Program-made: the position numbers and the translations under genes
The notes under the pieces: model-generated
Databases searched by the model: none
What the model was told of the DNA's origin: nothing
Seen by the model: only the letters and a program-made list of their open reading frames with translations
Shown here: positions 7,301 through 13,228 of the stretch, piece after piece
How positions within the stretch are numbered: position 1 is the stretch's first letter
How the letters are laid out: each line of letters starts with the position of its first letter
Assembly (NCBI GenBank): GCA_049694275.1
Contig: JBAVQS010000218.1
Coordinates: 1-20,621, forward strand
Direction: 5' to 3'
Length of the DNA: 20,621 nt
From: JBAVQS01 sp049694275
GTDB lineage: Bacteria; Chloroflexota; Anaerolineae; UBA4142; SHND01

Positions 7301-8326
7301 ATCGCCGATATGTTTGCCGGCATGCCTTACGAGAACTCGCTCGTCACGCTCAAGATGAACGGCCCGCAGATCAAGGCGGTTCTCGAGCGCGCGTTCCGCA
7401 ACTTTTACTATTACAAGCACGTGTCCGGTTACGGCGGGTATTCGTACTATCCGACCTGCATGATCGACACGAACTTGGACAACCAGATCACGTATAACGA
7501 CACCTATCCCGCGGCGTACGATGCCAACGTGAACCACGTCGTCGGGTTCAAGTACAACGGCCAGGATGTCGATTTCACCGATGCGAGCAAGTATTATCTC
7601 GTATCGACGGTCAACTACCTGGCGGCCGGGTCTTGCAACTTTAACGACAACGGCGTCAGCCTCTGGCCGCTGAGCCAGATCGTCAACGACACGCAGTACT
7701 ATGTCCGCGACGCGGTCATCGACTATCTTGCCTTCAAGGGCACGGTTTCGCCCGCGATCGAGGGACGGATCCAATTCAATTCGCTCACCGATGCGAACGC
7801 GCCGCTCATCTCGATCACTTCGCCAACGGCCAAGACCTACGCGCAATCGGCTACGCCGCTGATCACCGTCGCCGTTACCGATTCGCCGGCAGGCGTCCGC
7901 ACCGTCTGGAAGAAACTGGACGATGCGACCACGGCCCGGACCAACATTGACCTCTTCGAGTACATGCCCGGCAAGCACACGTTCCTGGTACAGGCAACCG
8001 ACAATGCCGGCAATTTCGCAAGCAAATCGGTGGCCTTTACCATCAACGCGACCGTCCCGAGCACCATCGCGGGAGTCACGCATTACTATAATGAGAAAAA
8101 GATCACCAACGCTACGGTGCGTGACAACTTGATTGCCAAGCTCAAGCAGGTCCAGTCCGCGCTGGGGACTAACCCCGGCAGCGCGACCGCTGCCCAAAAA
8201 GCGACAGCCAAGCTGCGCTTGCAAGAGTTTATCACGATGGTCAAGAGCCAGAGCGGCAAGGCGATCGATGCAAATACCATCAGTCTCCTCGTCGCCGAGG
8301 CGCAGTGGATCATTGCTCACTTTTAG
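4343..8326 (+). CDS. Secreted tandem 5'-nucleotidase/metallophosphatase (two UshA-like modules)
   Basis: This 1327-residue exported protein probably hydrolyses extracellular nucleotides or related phosphate esters. Residues 1-28 form a signal peptide ending ASA. Module 1 has a metallophosphatase domain (about 33-300) with NDFHG (40-44), DGGDEMQGS (78 onward), GNHEFDWG (112-119) and GGHSHSN. Its 5'-nucleotidase C-terminal domain (about 340-565) has NNAGGIR (393-399). Module 2 repeats the plan: HHNDSHG (595-601), GGDNIQGD, GNHEFNFG (685-692), GAHSHTN (825-831), then a second nucleotidase domain (about 920-1145). There the substrate motif is replaced by LSGAMTN (964-970), and an insertion carries an EF-hand-like loop (1042-1053). 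An Ig-like domain (about 1152-1240) and a small helical C-terminal domain ending in IIAHF follow, perhaps FIMAH-like. The start is supported by the signal peptide and AAAGGAG upstream. Typical relatives have a single module of 550-650 residues. Confidence 0.9.
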   Translation: MSKTLRLIALLVLMSLAIMAATGSFASAATTVNFTILHTNDFHGQLQLSGSNPGLARVATKVNEIRTAKGAGNVLLVDGGDEMQGSLLSNLQKGVPTIAAFNAMGYSAATFGNHEFDWGQTVLNSRTTQATYDFLSANIVKGTCDASNWTVPDQFKVTPYIIRDVAGLKVGFIGVTSTETPIITVATSTTGLCFKDPADSIIHYYDQMKTNGAQVIIVLSHLGWYDGGYGYGIPVYGDLTLADKLNKAGKSVPLIIGGHSHSNIGGTALTDPKAVGVVGSTKIVQAYYNGRQLGQADFTYDTSTNTVTDVTWTQNKILTSATEDPTVKGVIDTYANDAAYLALVNTEIGYSAVDLPRSGGNVDNMMGTFVDDAIYSYLNTDAEATNDIDIFFNNAGGIRTDWCYVGGTWLNAGCVSGTHTPGLLTYGNMFTILPFGNATIVGKMTGAQILEVLNQSATLGKGAIQPAGIKYKYYAYTDGNPGPQPFAWGAFDATVYDRTSHTWVPLQMDKTYSVGTNEFLAPAGGDNFVAFKYMTNITYWGDMLNAVDDYVSKHYGTPATAYTGPHSNGTLDDRILRDGTSTPDSGSIKPITVLHHNDSHGNLVKGSYVGYTQLVTLIKQERLHNPNRTLLLSGGDNIQGDAMMYYFKSAPSGFAADGTPLSPPLTTHPMMAAMNSMNYDAMTLGNHEFNFGNTVFDGIFKQAQFPLLGANVTDSGAYGLNSVGPSGEGVKPYVLTTRDGIKIAIVGITNHRVPNYELPSNIVGLTFSNPIATAQTEVNAVRAGNDVVLALTHVGFTTNPKSVEVDSNVDTNLAAQVTGVDAIIGAHSHTNPASPEAPYKYLPTIVGGPNNTPVLINQAYRYNNTLGETIIGVRAKAGGGYEVVSRVGGYITVSSSTPVDAATNTLLQPYVNTINTYNAKIVGKTTVPIDTLQSYTQETNGANLQADASMWELSQHGITPDFHLSGAMTNKLMASGATPATPVSLTIADMFAGMPYENSLVTLKMNGPQIKAVLERAFRNFYYYKHVSGYGGYSYYPTCMIDTNLDNQITYNDTYPAAYDANVNHVVGFKYNGQDVDFTDASKYYLVSTVNYLAAGSCNFNDNGVSLWPLSQIVNDTQYYVRDAVIDYLAFKGTVSPAIEGRIQFNSLTDANAPLISITSPTAKTYAQSATPLITVAVTDSPAGVRTVWKKLDDATTARTNIDLFEYMPGKHTFLVQATDNAGNFASKSVAFTINATVPSTIAGVTHYYNEKKITNATVRDNLIAKLKQVQSALGTNPGSATAAQKATAKLRLQEFITMVKSQSGKAIDANTISLLVAEAQWIIAHF

Positions 8327-8395
8327 TTAAGCTCGATTCCGGTCAGAGGGGCGAGCATAAAACCCCGCCCTGCAGGGCCGGCGCATGAAATGAGC

Positions 8396-8432
8396 GGGGC
8401 GGGTCATTTGACCCGCCCCCAATTTTATATTT
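8396..8432 (+). terminator. Strong intrinsic terminator after the nucleotidase gene
   Basis: A perfect 11-bp inverted repeat, GGGGCGGGTCA (8396-8406) and TGACCCGCCCC (8409-8419), is followed by the T-rich tract CAATTTTATATTT. It lies about 70 bases after the nucleotidase stop and directly abuts the stop codon of the convergent prepilin peptidase gene, so it may also slow minus-strand transcription, although the tail on that side is not U-rich. Just upstream is the perfect 12-bp palindrome GCCCTGCAGGGC. Confidence 0.85.
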
Positions 8433-9261
8433 AGAAGCCGCCGAGGAGGCCAGGGCCAAGCACCATAAAGACCCAGGTGGTAATCGTAAAGAAGGGACCG
8501 TAGGGGATTGCCATAAAGAGGGAATAGCGGCGATGAACAACCAGTTGGTAAACGATGACGATCAAGCTCACAACGCCGCCGAGTAAAATGGCATAGACCA
8601 GAATCGTAAAGATGCCGATGACGCCTGCGACGGCCCCCACCATTCCCGCCAGTTTTACATCGCCCATGCCGAACGCCACTTCGTCCACTGGCTTACCGCG
8701 CCGCCGCGCCATGTATTTGCCAAACAGGACACCCATGAAATAGATGCCCGCGACGATGGCATAGCCGATCCCCAGCCCGAGGAACGAGTTGTAAAAGCTC
8801 TTTTCCGGTGCAATGGGTGGTGGGATTGCAGTCACGATGCGCGTGATGGGAACCAGGATTATAGTCAGGAGCGTGGCCGGGAGAATGACTACGTTGAGAA
8901 TCAGGCGATGCTCCAGGTCGATGATGGTGATGAGCACGAGCAGCACCGTCAGGAGGCTATAGGTAAATAGCATCAAGCCGAGGCCCAGACGGTAACAGAG
9001 TAGTCCAAAGAGAAATGCCATACCGGCCTCGACGATGGGCGCGCGCCAGGAACGCGGCGAGTGGCAATGAGAACAGCGTCCGCGATTCAGTAAGAGGTTG
9101 ACAAGCCCGCTCTGTTCCAGCGGATCGAACGCCGCCCCGCAGTGGGAGCACCGGGGCGCAGTGAGGAGTGAACTGCGCTCCGGCGGTGGGAGGTTATCGG
9201 AAGCCCGGTTGACAAACACGCCCATGAGCCATCCCAGGAGGGTGTAGAGCAAAATATCCAT
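8431..9261 (-). CDS. Type IV prepilin peptidase (A24 family)
   Basis: This integral membrane aspartic protease cleaves the leader of type IV prepilins or related pseudopilins and usually N-methylates the new N-terminus. The 276-residue protein has the expected parts. Four cysteines in two CXXC pairs (38/41 and 63/66) lie in the cytoplasmic N-terminal domain, with PRSWRAPIVE next. About seven or eight hydrophobic segments follow. The two catalytic aspartates are D115 (in ITIIDLEHRLILN) and D201 (in GMGDVKLAG). I chose the ATG at 9261 because AAGGAT ends 8 bases before it and MDILLYTLLGWLMG is the typical N-terminus. The open frame upstream to 9570 is charged, unlike the family, and overlaps the divergent gene. 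No pilin genes are in the window. Confidence 0.93.
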   Translation of the reverse strand: MDILLYTLLGWLMGVFVNRASDNLPPPERSSLLTAPRCSHCGAAFDPLEQSGLVNLLLNRGRCSHCHSPRSWRAPIVEAGMAFLFGLLCYRLGLGLMLFTYSLLTVLLVLITIIDLEHRLILNVVILPATLLTIILVPITRIVTAIPPPIAPEKSFYNSFLGLGIGYAIVAGIYFMGVLFGKYMARRRGKPVDEVAFGMGDVKLAGMVGAVAGVIGIFTILVYAILLGGVVSLIVIVYQLVVHRRYSLFMAIPYGPFFTITTWVFMVLGPGLLGGF

Positions 9262-9262
9262 T

Positions 9263-9291
9263 TTGACAAATCCTTGTCCCCCAGTTATTAT
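9263..9291 (+). promoter_or_regulatory. Consensus promoter giving a leaderless transcript
   Basis: TTGACA (9263-9268), a 17-base spacer and TATTAT (9286-9291) form a near-perfect sigma-70-type promoter. Six bases later is GTG (9298-9300), in frame with the downstream membrane protein, so the transcript should start at the start codon. The -35 box begins one base away from the ATG of the divergent prepilin peptidase gene. Confidence 0.75.
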
Positions 9292-9297
9292 TGCGCC

Positions 9298-10146
9298 GTG
9301 AGCTCTCCAAATAGCGTGACCCCGCGCAAACCCGTGGCGGTGCCGCTTGAACGTCTCAGCCTGTTGATCAGCCTCTTTCTCGTCGGTCTTACCCTCTCGC
9401 TCCTGATCGATCTGCCGACTCGACCCTTCGAGTTTACATTTCTTGGCTCGCGTGCCACGCTTGTGCTTTCGGGCGCCTGGCTGTTTGGGCTGTTGTTGGC
9501 GGCGCTCTCTGCGGCGGGAGTAGAGTCGATTATGCGGTCGCATCCGCACGTGCTCATGTCCGAGACGCAATACACGGCGATTCTATGGGTACTCCCCTGC
9601 CTGATCGCCATGGCTGCGGCGCTGATTATTCCCGGTATTCCCGGTTCGCGGCTCTATGCCCTTGTGGGAATCGGTATCGCCGGAGCCCTCATGGCGCTCG
9701 TCATTCTCGGCGAATATTATACAATCGATTTCTACGATTCTCTCTATTCCTTTGCGCGCCTGGGCCTCAACCTGGCGACCTACCTGACGGCGCTCCTCAT
9801 CTTTATCACAGTGTATGGGTTCCGGGTCCGCAGCATTCTCTCCGCCCCATTAATCTCTATTCTCGCAGGGTTATTGGCGCTGGAGTTGTTGCGCGGTTCA
9901 GAGGCGGATGTGCGCCGGACGTGGCTTTATGCCGCGGCCACGGGCCTGGCCATGGGTGAAGCGATCTGGGCTATCAACTACTGGGCGGTCAGCACGCTGG
10001 TCGGCAGTGTCACGCTCCTTTTGATCTTTTACGTCATCACCGGTATTTTTCAGCAGCACTTGTGGGGCCGGCTCAGATGGCGAATCCTGATCGAGTTTGC
10101 CGTAGTGATCGCCGCTGCGGCCCTCCTGTTGTGGCGACGCGGGTAA
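9298..10146 (+). CDS. Polytopic membrane protein of unknown function
   Basis: I do not recognise this protein with confidence. It is 282 residues, starting at GTG 9298. The first about 20 residues are hydrophilic and proline-containing (SSPNSVTPRKPVAVP). Seven or eight hydrophobic segments follow, with short polar loops such as SHPHVLMSETQY and LRGSEADVRRTW, and a basic C-terminal end (LLLWRRG). It could belong to a DUF family of Chloroflexota membrane proteins such as DUF5656, but I cannot confirm this. I chose GTG 9298 over an in-frame TTG at 9274 because the TTG falls inside the promoter spacer and could not be transcribed, while GTG 9298 coincides with the predicted transcription start. 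The stop converges on the DMT transporter gene, with both stop codons inside or beside one inverted repeat. Confidence 0.75.
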   Translation: MSSPNSVTPRKPVAVPLERLSLLISLFLVGLTLSLLIDLPTRPFEFTFLGSRATLVLSGAWLFGLLLAALSAAGVESIMRSHPHVLMSETQYTAILWVLPCLIAMAAALIIPGIPGSRLYALVGIGIAGALMALVILGEYYTIDFYDSLYSFARLGLNLATYLTALLIFITVYGFRVRSILSAPLISILAGLLALELLRGSEADVRRTWLYAAATGLAMGEAIWAINYWAVSTLVGSVTLLLIFYVITGIFQQHLWGRLRWRILIEFAVVIAAAALLLWRRG

Positions 10147-10158
10147 AAATCTACCCGC
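10139..10158. repeat. Inverted repeat spanning two convergent stop codons
   Basis: GCGGGTA (10139-10145) and TACCCGC (10152-10158) form a 7-bp stem with a 6-base loop. It contains part or all of the TAA of the plus-strand membrane protein gene and the TAG of the minus-strand transporter gene. It may mark a shared transcription end, but neither side has a clear run of T, so it is not a textbook intrinsic terminator. Confidence 0.4.
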
Positions 10159-11035
10159 GCGTCAGCCACACCGCCGCGCCGACGACCATCCCCGCTCCGG
10201 CAACCTGAGGCCAGGCCATCGTTTGATTCAGCAGCAGGAATCCGAGGACCCCGGCCACAACTGGCTCAATCGTTGCCACGACACTGGCATTGCTGGCCGG
10301 CACCCGTTGTAGCCCCGTATTAAAGAGCAGATACGAGCCCAGCGTTGGCCCCAACCCCAGCCCCAAAACATAAAGCCACGATGAGGGCTCCGAGACCAGT
10401 GTGGTCAGGCCCCGCCCGCCCAGCCCCGGAATCGCAATAAACTGGAGCGGCAAAAGAAAAAGCGCGCCAAAGACGAGCGAATAGGTGATCGTCGTCCAGG
10501 GTGACTGGCCGGTCGAGGCTTTGCTAAACACCGTAAACACCGCATAGCCAAAACCCGCAAGGGTTGCGATCAGAACCCCAAACCAGTTGACACTCAACTG
10601 GCTGGGATCGTACGCTCCGGCGACGAATGCGCAACCGACAAACGCTCCAATCAGCGCCAACAGCTTACGTGCGGTAATCGGCTCACGCCATAGCCGCCAG
10701 GCAAACAGCGTCACGAACGCAGGCGCGGTATAGAGGAGCACCGAAGCCGTGGCGACATTGGTGAGGATGACCCCTTCGATCGCGAGGATGTAAAAGAGCG
10801 CGATTCCGATCAACCCAAAGGCGAGATAGCGGATGAGCGATTCGCGCGAGATGCGCAGCAGCGAACGTCGCCAAACTCCCAGCACGACGAGTAGAGTCAC
10901 GGCCGGGACTGCCGCGCGCAGGAAGGCGATATTGAGCGCCGAGAGCTGATAGGAATCGTGAAGGACTGTGAAAAAAAGCCCCATGCTCCCCCAGAGGATG
11001 GCCGCGCCAATGATGAATAGATACCCCGGATTCAT
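10151..11035 (-). CDS. EamA/DMT-superfamily transporter
   Basis: This 294-residue inner-membrane protein has about ten hydrophobic segments arranged as two EamA repeats (about 5-140 and 150-290). Features include the N-terminal GAAILWGSMGLFF, ALNIAFLRAAVPAVTLL, and near the end RVPASNASVVATIEPVVAGVLGFLLLNQ, the typical end of the second repeat. Members are usually exporters of amino acids, nucleotide-derived compounds or other metabolites; the substrate cannot be read from sequence. Its ATG overlaps the TGA of the upstream OCD-family gene (ATGA), so the two are translationally coupled and probably cotranscribed. Pairing with an amino-acid-type dehydrogenase suggests an amino-acid-like substrate, which is only an inference. 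Confidence 0.88.
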   Translation of the reverse strand: MNPGYLFIIGAAILWGSMGLFFTVLHDSYQLSALNIAFLRAAVPAVTLLVVLGVWRRSLLRISRESLIRYLAFGLIGIALFYILAIEGVILTNVATASVLLYTAPAFVTLFAWRLWREPITARKLLALIGAFVGCAFVAGAYDPSQLSVNWFGVLIATLAGFGYAVFTVFSKASTGQSPWTTITYSLVFGALFLLPLQFIAIPGLGGRGLTTLVSEPSSWLYVLGLGLGPTLGSYLLFNTGLQRVPASNASVVATIEPVVAGVLGFLLLNQTMAWPQVAGAGMVVGAAVWLTRG

Positions 11036-12018
11036 AGATCCAGGACTGTTCCGAGACTCAGTCCTTCGGCGCGTTGGAGGATGGCATGGGCGATGGAGGC
11101 ATCCTGTACAGCGCTGCCCACCGATTTGAAAAAGGTGATCTCTTCCGGGCGCTCACGACCGGGCTTTTTGCCGCCGGTAATCTCGCCCAGCTCGCCATAA
11201 ATGTCCGCTTCTTGAATGACCCCGCGCTCGATGGCGATGAGCAGATCGCCCGCTTCGGCCAGCGCGGCGCCGTACGAATCCACGACGATCATACTGGCGC
11301 GTTGGAGCAGAACCTCGTCATTCTCCTGCATCTGAGGCGTATACGCGCCTACCCCGTTCACATGCGTCCCGGACCGAACATCCTCGCCGTGATAGACCGG
11401 CGTCGTCGAGGTCGTCGCCGTGCAGATAATATCCGCAGCGCTCACCGCCTCTTGGGGGGAGGCCGCCGCGCGCAGGTCCGCAGGCACGCCCGGCTTGCCG
11501 CGCATCTCCTGAATGTACTTGTCCACGTTCTGGGGGATCGCGTCGTAGATATACGCCCGTTGCAACTGGCGCACCGCCGCCACGCCTAAAAGCTGCGTCC
11601 GCCCCTGAGCTCCTGCGCCAAAAATCGCCGCAACCGCGGCGTCTTCACGCGCCAGCACCCGGGTCGCCGCGCCGCTCACCGCCCCGGTCCGCAGCGCGGT
11701 TAGATAGCTCCCATCCATCAGCGCCAGCGGCTTACCTGTCGCCGCGTCGATTACCACGACGACTGCATGGATCAGGGGCAGGCCCTGCGCGGGGTTATCG
11801 TTGTGGACCGAGACAATCTTGACTGCCAGCGCATCCGTTCGCGAGAGATAGGCGGGCATGAACAGGGTCGTCGCGTTATGCCGGTGCATGTGAATTGGGA
11901 CGCGGAGCGGGACCACGGCCTCACTGTTCGATAATTGGGCAAACGCATCGGCGACAATATCGATGGCTTCAAGCATGGTGAGCGCGCGCTCGACATCCGA
12001 ACGGGAAAGGATACGCAT
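11032..12018 (-). CDS. Ornithine cyclodeaminase/mu-crystallin-family NAD(P)-dependent enzyme
   Basis: This 328-residue protein belongs to the family that includes ornithine cyclodeaminase, alanine dehydrogenase and ketimine reductases. Residues 67-120 (KIVSVHNDNPAQGLP, MDGSYLTALRTGA) carry the substrate-binding Lys and Arg. The Rossmann nucleotide loop GAGAQG is at 134-139. The catalytic aspartate of true ornithine cyclodeaminase lies in a GAD-type motif; here the equivalent is GAY (Y226), as in many reductase-type members. I therefore favour an imine or ketimine reductase or amino acid dehydrogenase over a cyclodeaminase. The ATG at 12018 matches the family N-terminus and has AGGAG upstream. 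An in-frame GTG at 12102 coincides with the predicted transcription start and would add 28 residues that look unrelated to the family. The gene is coupled to the downstream transporter by a 4-base overlap. Confidence 0.88.
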   Translation of the reverse strand: MRILSRSDVERALTMLEAIDIVADAFAQLSNSEAVVPLRVPIHMHRHNATTLFMPAYLSRTDALAVKIVSVHNDNPAQGLPLIHAVVVVIDAATGKPLALMDGSYLTALRTGAVSGAATRVLAREDAAVAAIFGAGAQGRTQLLGVAAVRQLQRAYIYDAIPQNVDKYIQEMRGKPGVPADLRAAASPQEAVSAADIICTATTSTTPVYHGEDVRSGTHVNGVGAYTPQMQENDEVLLQRASMIVVDSYGAALAEAGDLLIAIERGVIQEADIYGELGEITGGKKPGRERPEEITFFKSVGSAVQDASIAHAILQRAEGLSLGTVLDL

Positions 12019-12108
12019 GACTGGTATTCTCCTGGGCGAAATAAGGATGACGGATGACCAATGACGGACAACTGCTGACCGCAGTGGGCAACCTGCAATC
12101 ACGGCGCG

Positions 12109-12137
12109 ATTGTACTCGAATATGGCGTACGCGGCAA
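12109..12137 (-). promoter_or_regulatory. Predicted promoter of the OCD-family and transporter operon
   Basis: On the minus strand, TTGCCG (12137-12132), a 17-base spacer and TACAAT (12114-12109) are followed six bases later by GTG (12102-12100), which is in frame with the OCD-family gene. Transcription would begin at that GTG and continue through an 84-base segment before the AGGAG-preceded ATG at 12018. Confidence 0.6.
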
Positions 12138-12148
12138 GACACCCCCCT

Positions 12149-12216
12149 CATCGTAGAAACAGCGCCTCGTGCTTGCCTCCCCCTCGCATCGTAGGGGCAG
12201 TGCCTCGTGCCTGCCC
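12149..12216 (+). repeat. Two tandem copies of a 29-bp imperfect repeat with a hairpin unit
   Basis: The unit beginning CATCGTAG and ending CTCGTGC(T/C)TGCC occurs at 12149-12177 and 12187-12215, a 38-base period, with 24 of 29 positions identical. Both copies are preceded by a C-rich CCCCCTC. The second copy can fold, with GGGGCAG pairing CTGCCC. It lies in the 324-base divergent gap between the OCD-family and thioesterase-like genes and resembles the short dispersed palindromic repeats found in many Chloroflexota and cyanobacterial genomes. Only one locus is visible here. Confidence 0.55.
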
Positions 12217-12326
12217 AAGCCGAGGGCAACCATCCCACAGTCTACGACTGCCTATGGGCAGGGGACTCCCGATGGTCGCAAGGGATTGCTCCGACCCATG
12301 CCATGCACAGAGGGGCTGTGAATTTG

Positions 12327-12335
12327 TGATAAAAT
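12327..12335 (+). promoter_or_regulatory. Extended -10 element for a leaderless transcript
   Basis: TGATAAAAT (12327-12335) is an extended -10 element (TGN plus TAAAAT). Six bases later lies ATG 12342, the start of the thioesterase-like gene, and no ribosome-binding site precedes that ATG. No convincing -35 hexamer is present at 16-18 bases. The same string GTGATAAAATT occurs at the nucleotidase promoter (4031-4041). Confidence 0.5.
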
Positions 12336-12341
12336 TAGCGC

Positions 12342-13178
12342 ATGCCAAGCGCCGTGTACACCCTCCCCTTGCCGGTCAGGCTGTATGACCTCGATCTGCG
12401 CGGCGAGGTGTCGAATGGGACGTTGTTTCGTTATTTTGAAGAGGCAGCGATTCAAGCTTCCGCCCATGCCGGCTTTACAATGGAATGGTACAACAGTCGC
12501 GGCCAGTTCTGGGTGATTCGCACGATGCGGATGGAACGAAGCGCGCCGGCCTGTTTTGGCGACGAGCTCCAAATTCGCACCTGGGTCTCGTCGCTGGCGC
12601 GCGTGCGCTCGGACCGCAACTATGTCCTCCGTCGAGGGCGCGATGGACAGGTGCTCGCACGCGCCACCGCCAACTGGGTCTATCTCGACGTGAAAACCAT
12701 GTATCCCGCGCGGATTGCGCCCGAGATTGCCGAGATGTTTGGCAATCCGGAACCGGCGGCGCTGCCGCCCCGTCCTCGTCCCCGCTGGCTCTCCGCGCCG
12801 CCGCGCGAACTGCAGAGCGTCAGCGCGCGGCGCGCTCAGTATTATGAAGCGGACTCGGCGCGGCATACGAACAACGCCATGTACGTCGATTGGCTGGAAG
12901 AGGCAGTCCGCGGTACCCTCCTTGCGAACGGCTATGCCCTGCCGCTGGACAACCCACCCTCGCTCTGGTTTCACCGTCACTCGATCGAGTACCTCAACGC
13001 TGCCCGCCCCGGCGATCCGGTCGAGATCAGCACCCGCCTGGCCGGACGCGCCAGAAGCGCCGGCTATTGGGTACAAGAGATTCGGCGCGCTGGCAGCGGC
13101 GAACGAATCGCCCGAAACGAGTGCATGACCGTATGGCGCGGAGTAGACAACCGATTAACGACCTGGGATCAATTGTAA
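12342..13178 (+). CDS. Acyl-ACP thioesterase-like protein (double hot-dog fold)
   Basis: This is a 278-residue protein with two hot-dog domains, the length and layout of the acyl-ACP thioesterase (FatA-like) family, which releases fatty acids from acyl carrier protein in the cytoplasm. The first domain (about 5-130) starts VRLYDLDLRGEVSNGTLFRY, a DxxxxG-N-F motif. The second (about 155-270) has the substrate-facing segment ADSARHTNNAMYVDWLEEA, which matches the HxNNxxYxxW signature. Usual FatA proteins have Asp, Asn and His here; the His and Asn pair is present. A 4-hydroxybenzoyl-CoA-thioesterase-type activity on acyl-CoA is an alternative. The ATG at 12342 has no ribosome-binding site but sits at the predicted transcription start. 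It ends 13 bases before a clear intrinsic terminator, so it may be monocistronic. Confidence 0.82.
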   Translation: MPSAVYTLPLPVRLYDLDLRGEVSNGTLFRYFEEAAIQASAHAGFTMEWYNSRGQFWVIRTMRMERSAPACFGDELQIRTWVSSLARVRSDRNYVLRRGRDGQVLARATANWVYLDVKTMYPARIAPEIAEMFGNPEPAALPPRPRPRWLSAPPRELQSVSARRAQYYEADSARHTNNAMYVDWLEEAVRGTLLANGYALPLDNPPSLWFHRHSIEYLNAARPGDPVEISTRLAGRARSAGYWVQEIRRAGSGERIARNECMTVWRGVDNRLTTWDQL

Positions 13179-13191
13179 ACCGACAAGAATC

Positions 13192-13216
13192 CGCCTCCGG
13201 TCGAGAGGCGTTTTTT
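13192..13216 (+). terminator. Intrinsic terminator after the thioesterase-like gene
   Basis: CGCCTC (13192-13197) and GAGGCG (13205-13210) form a 6-bp GC-rich stem with a 7-base loop, followed at once by six T (13211-13216). It lies 13 bases after the thioesterase stop and only 12 bases before the peptidase ATG. Confidence 0.8.
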
Positions 13217-13228
13217 GTATCCACAACT

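Noticed and set aside
4322..8320. Several long minus-strand open frames opposite the nucleotidase gene
   Set aside because: They are shadows of the long GC-rich coding frame; they are rich in Val, Asp, Arg and Gly and have no starts or motifs.
12890..13228. N-terminal extension of the M1 peptidase frame back into the thioesterase gene
   Set aside because: The extension is out of frame with the thioesterase gene. The lipoprotein signal beginning at 13229 is a clear natural start.
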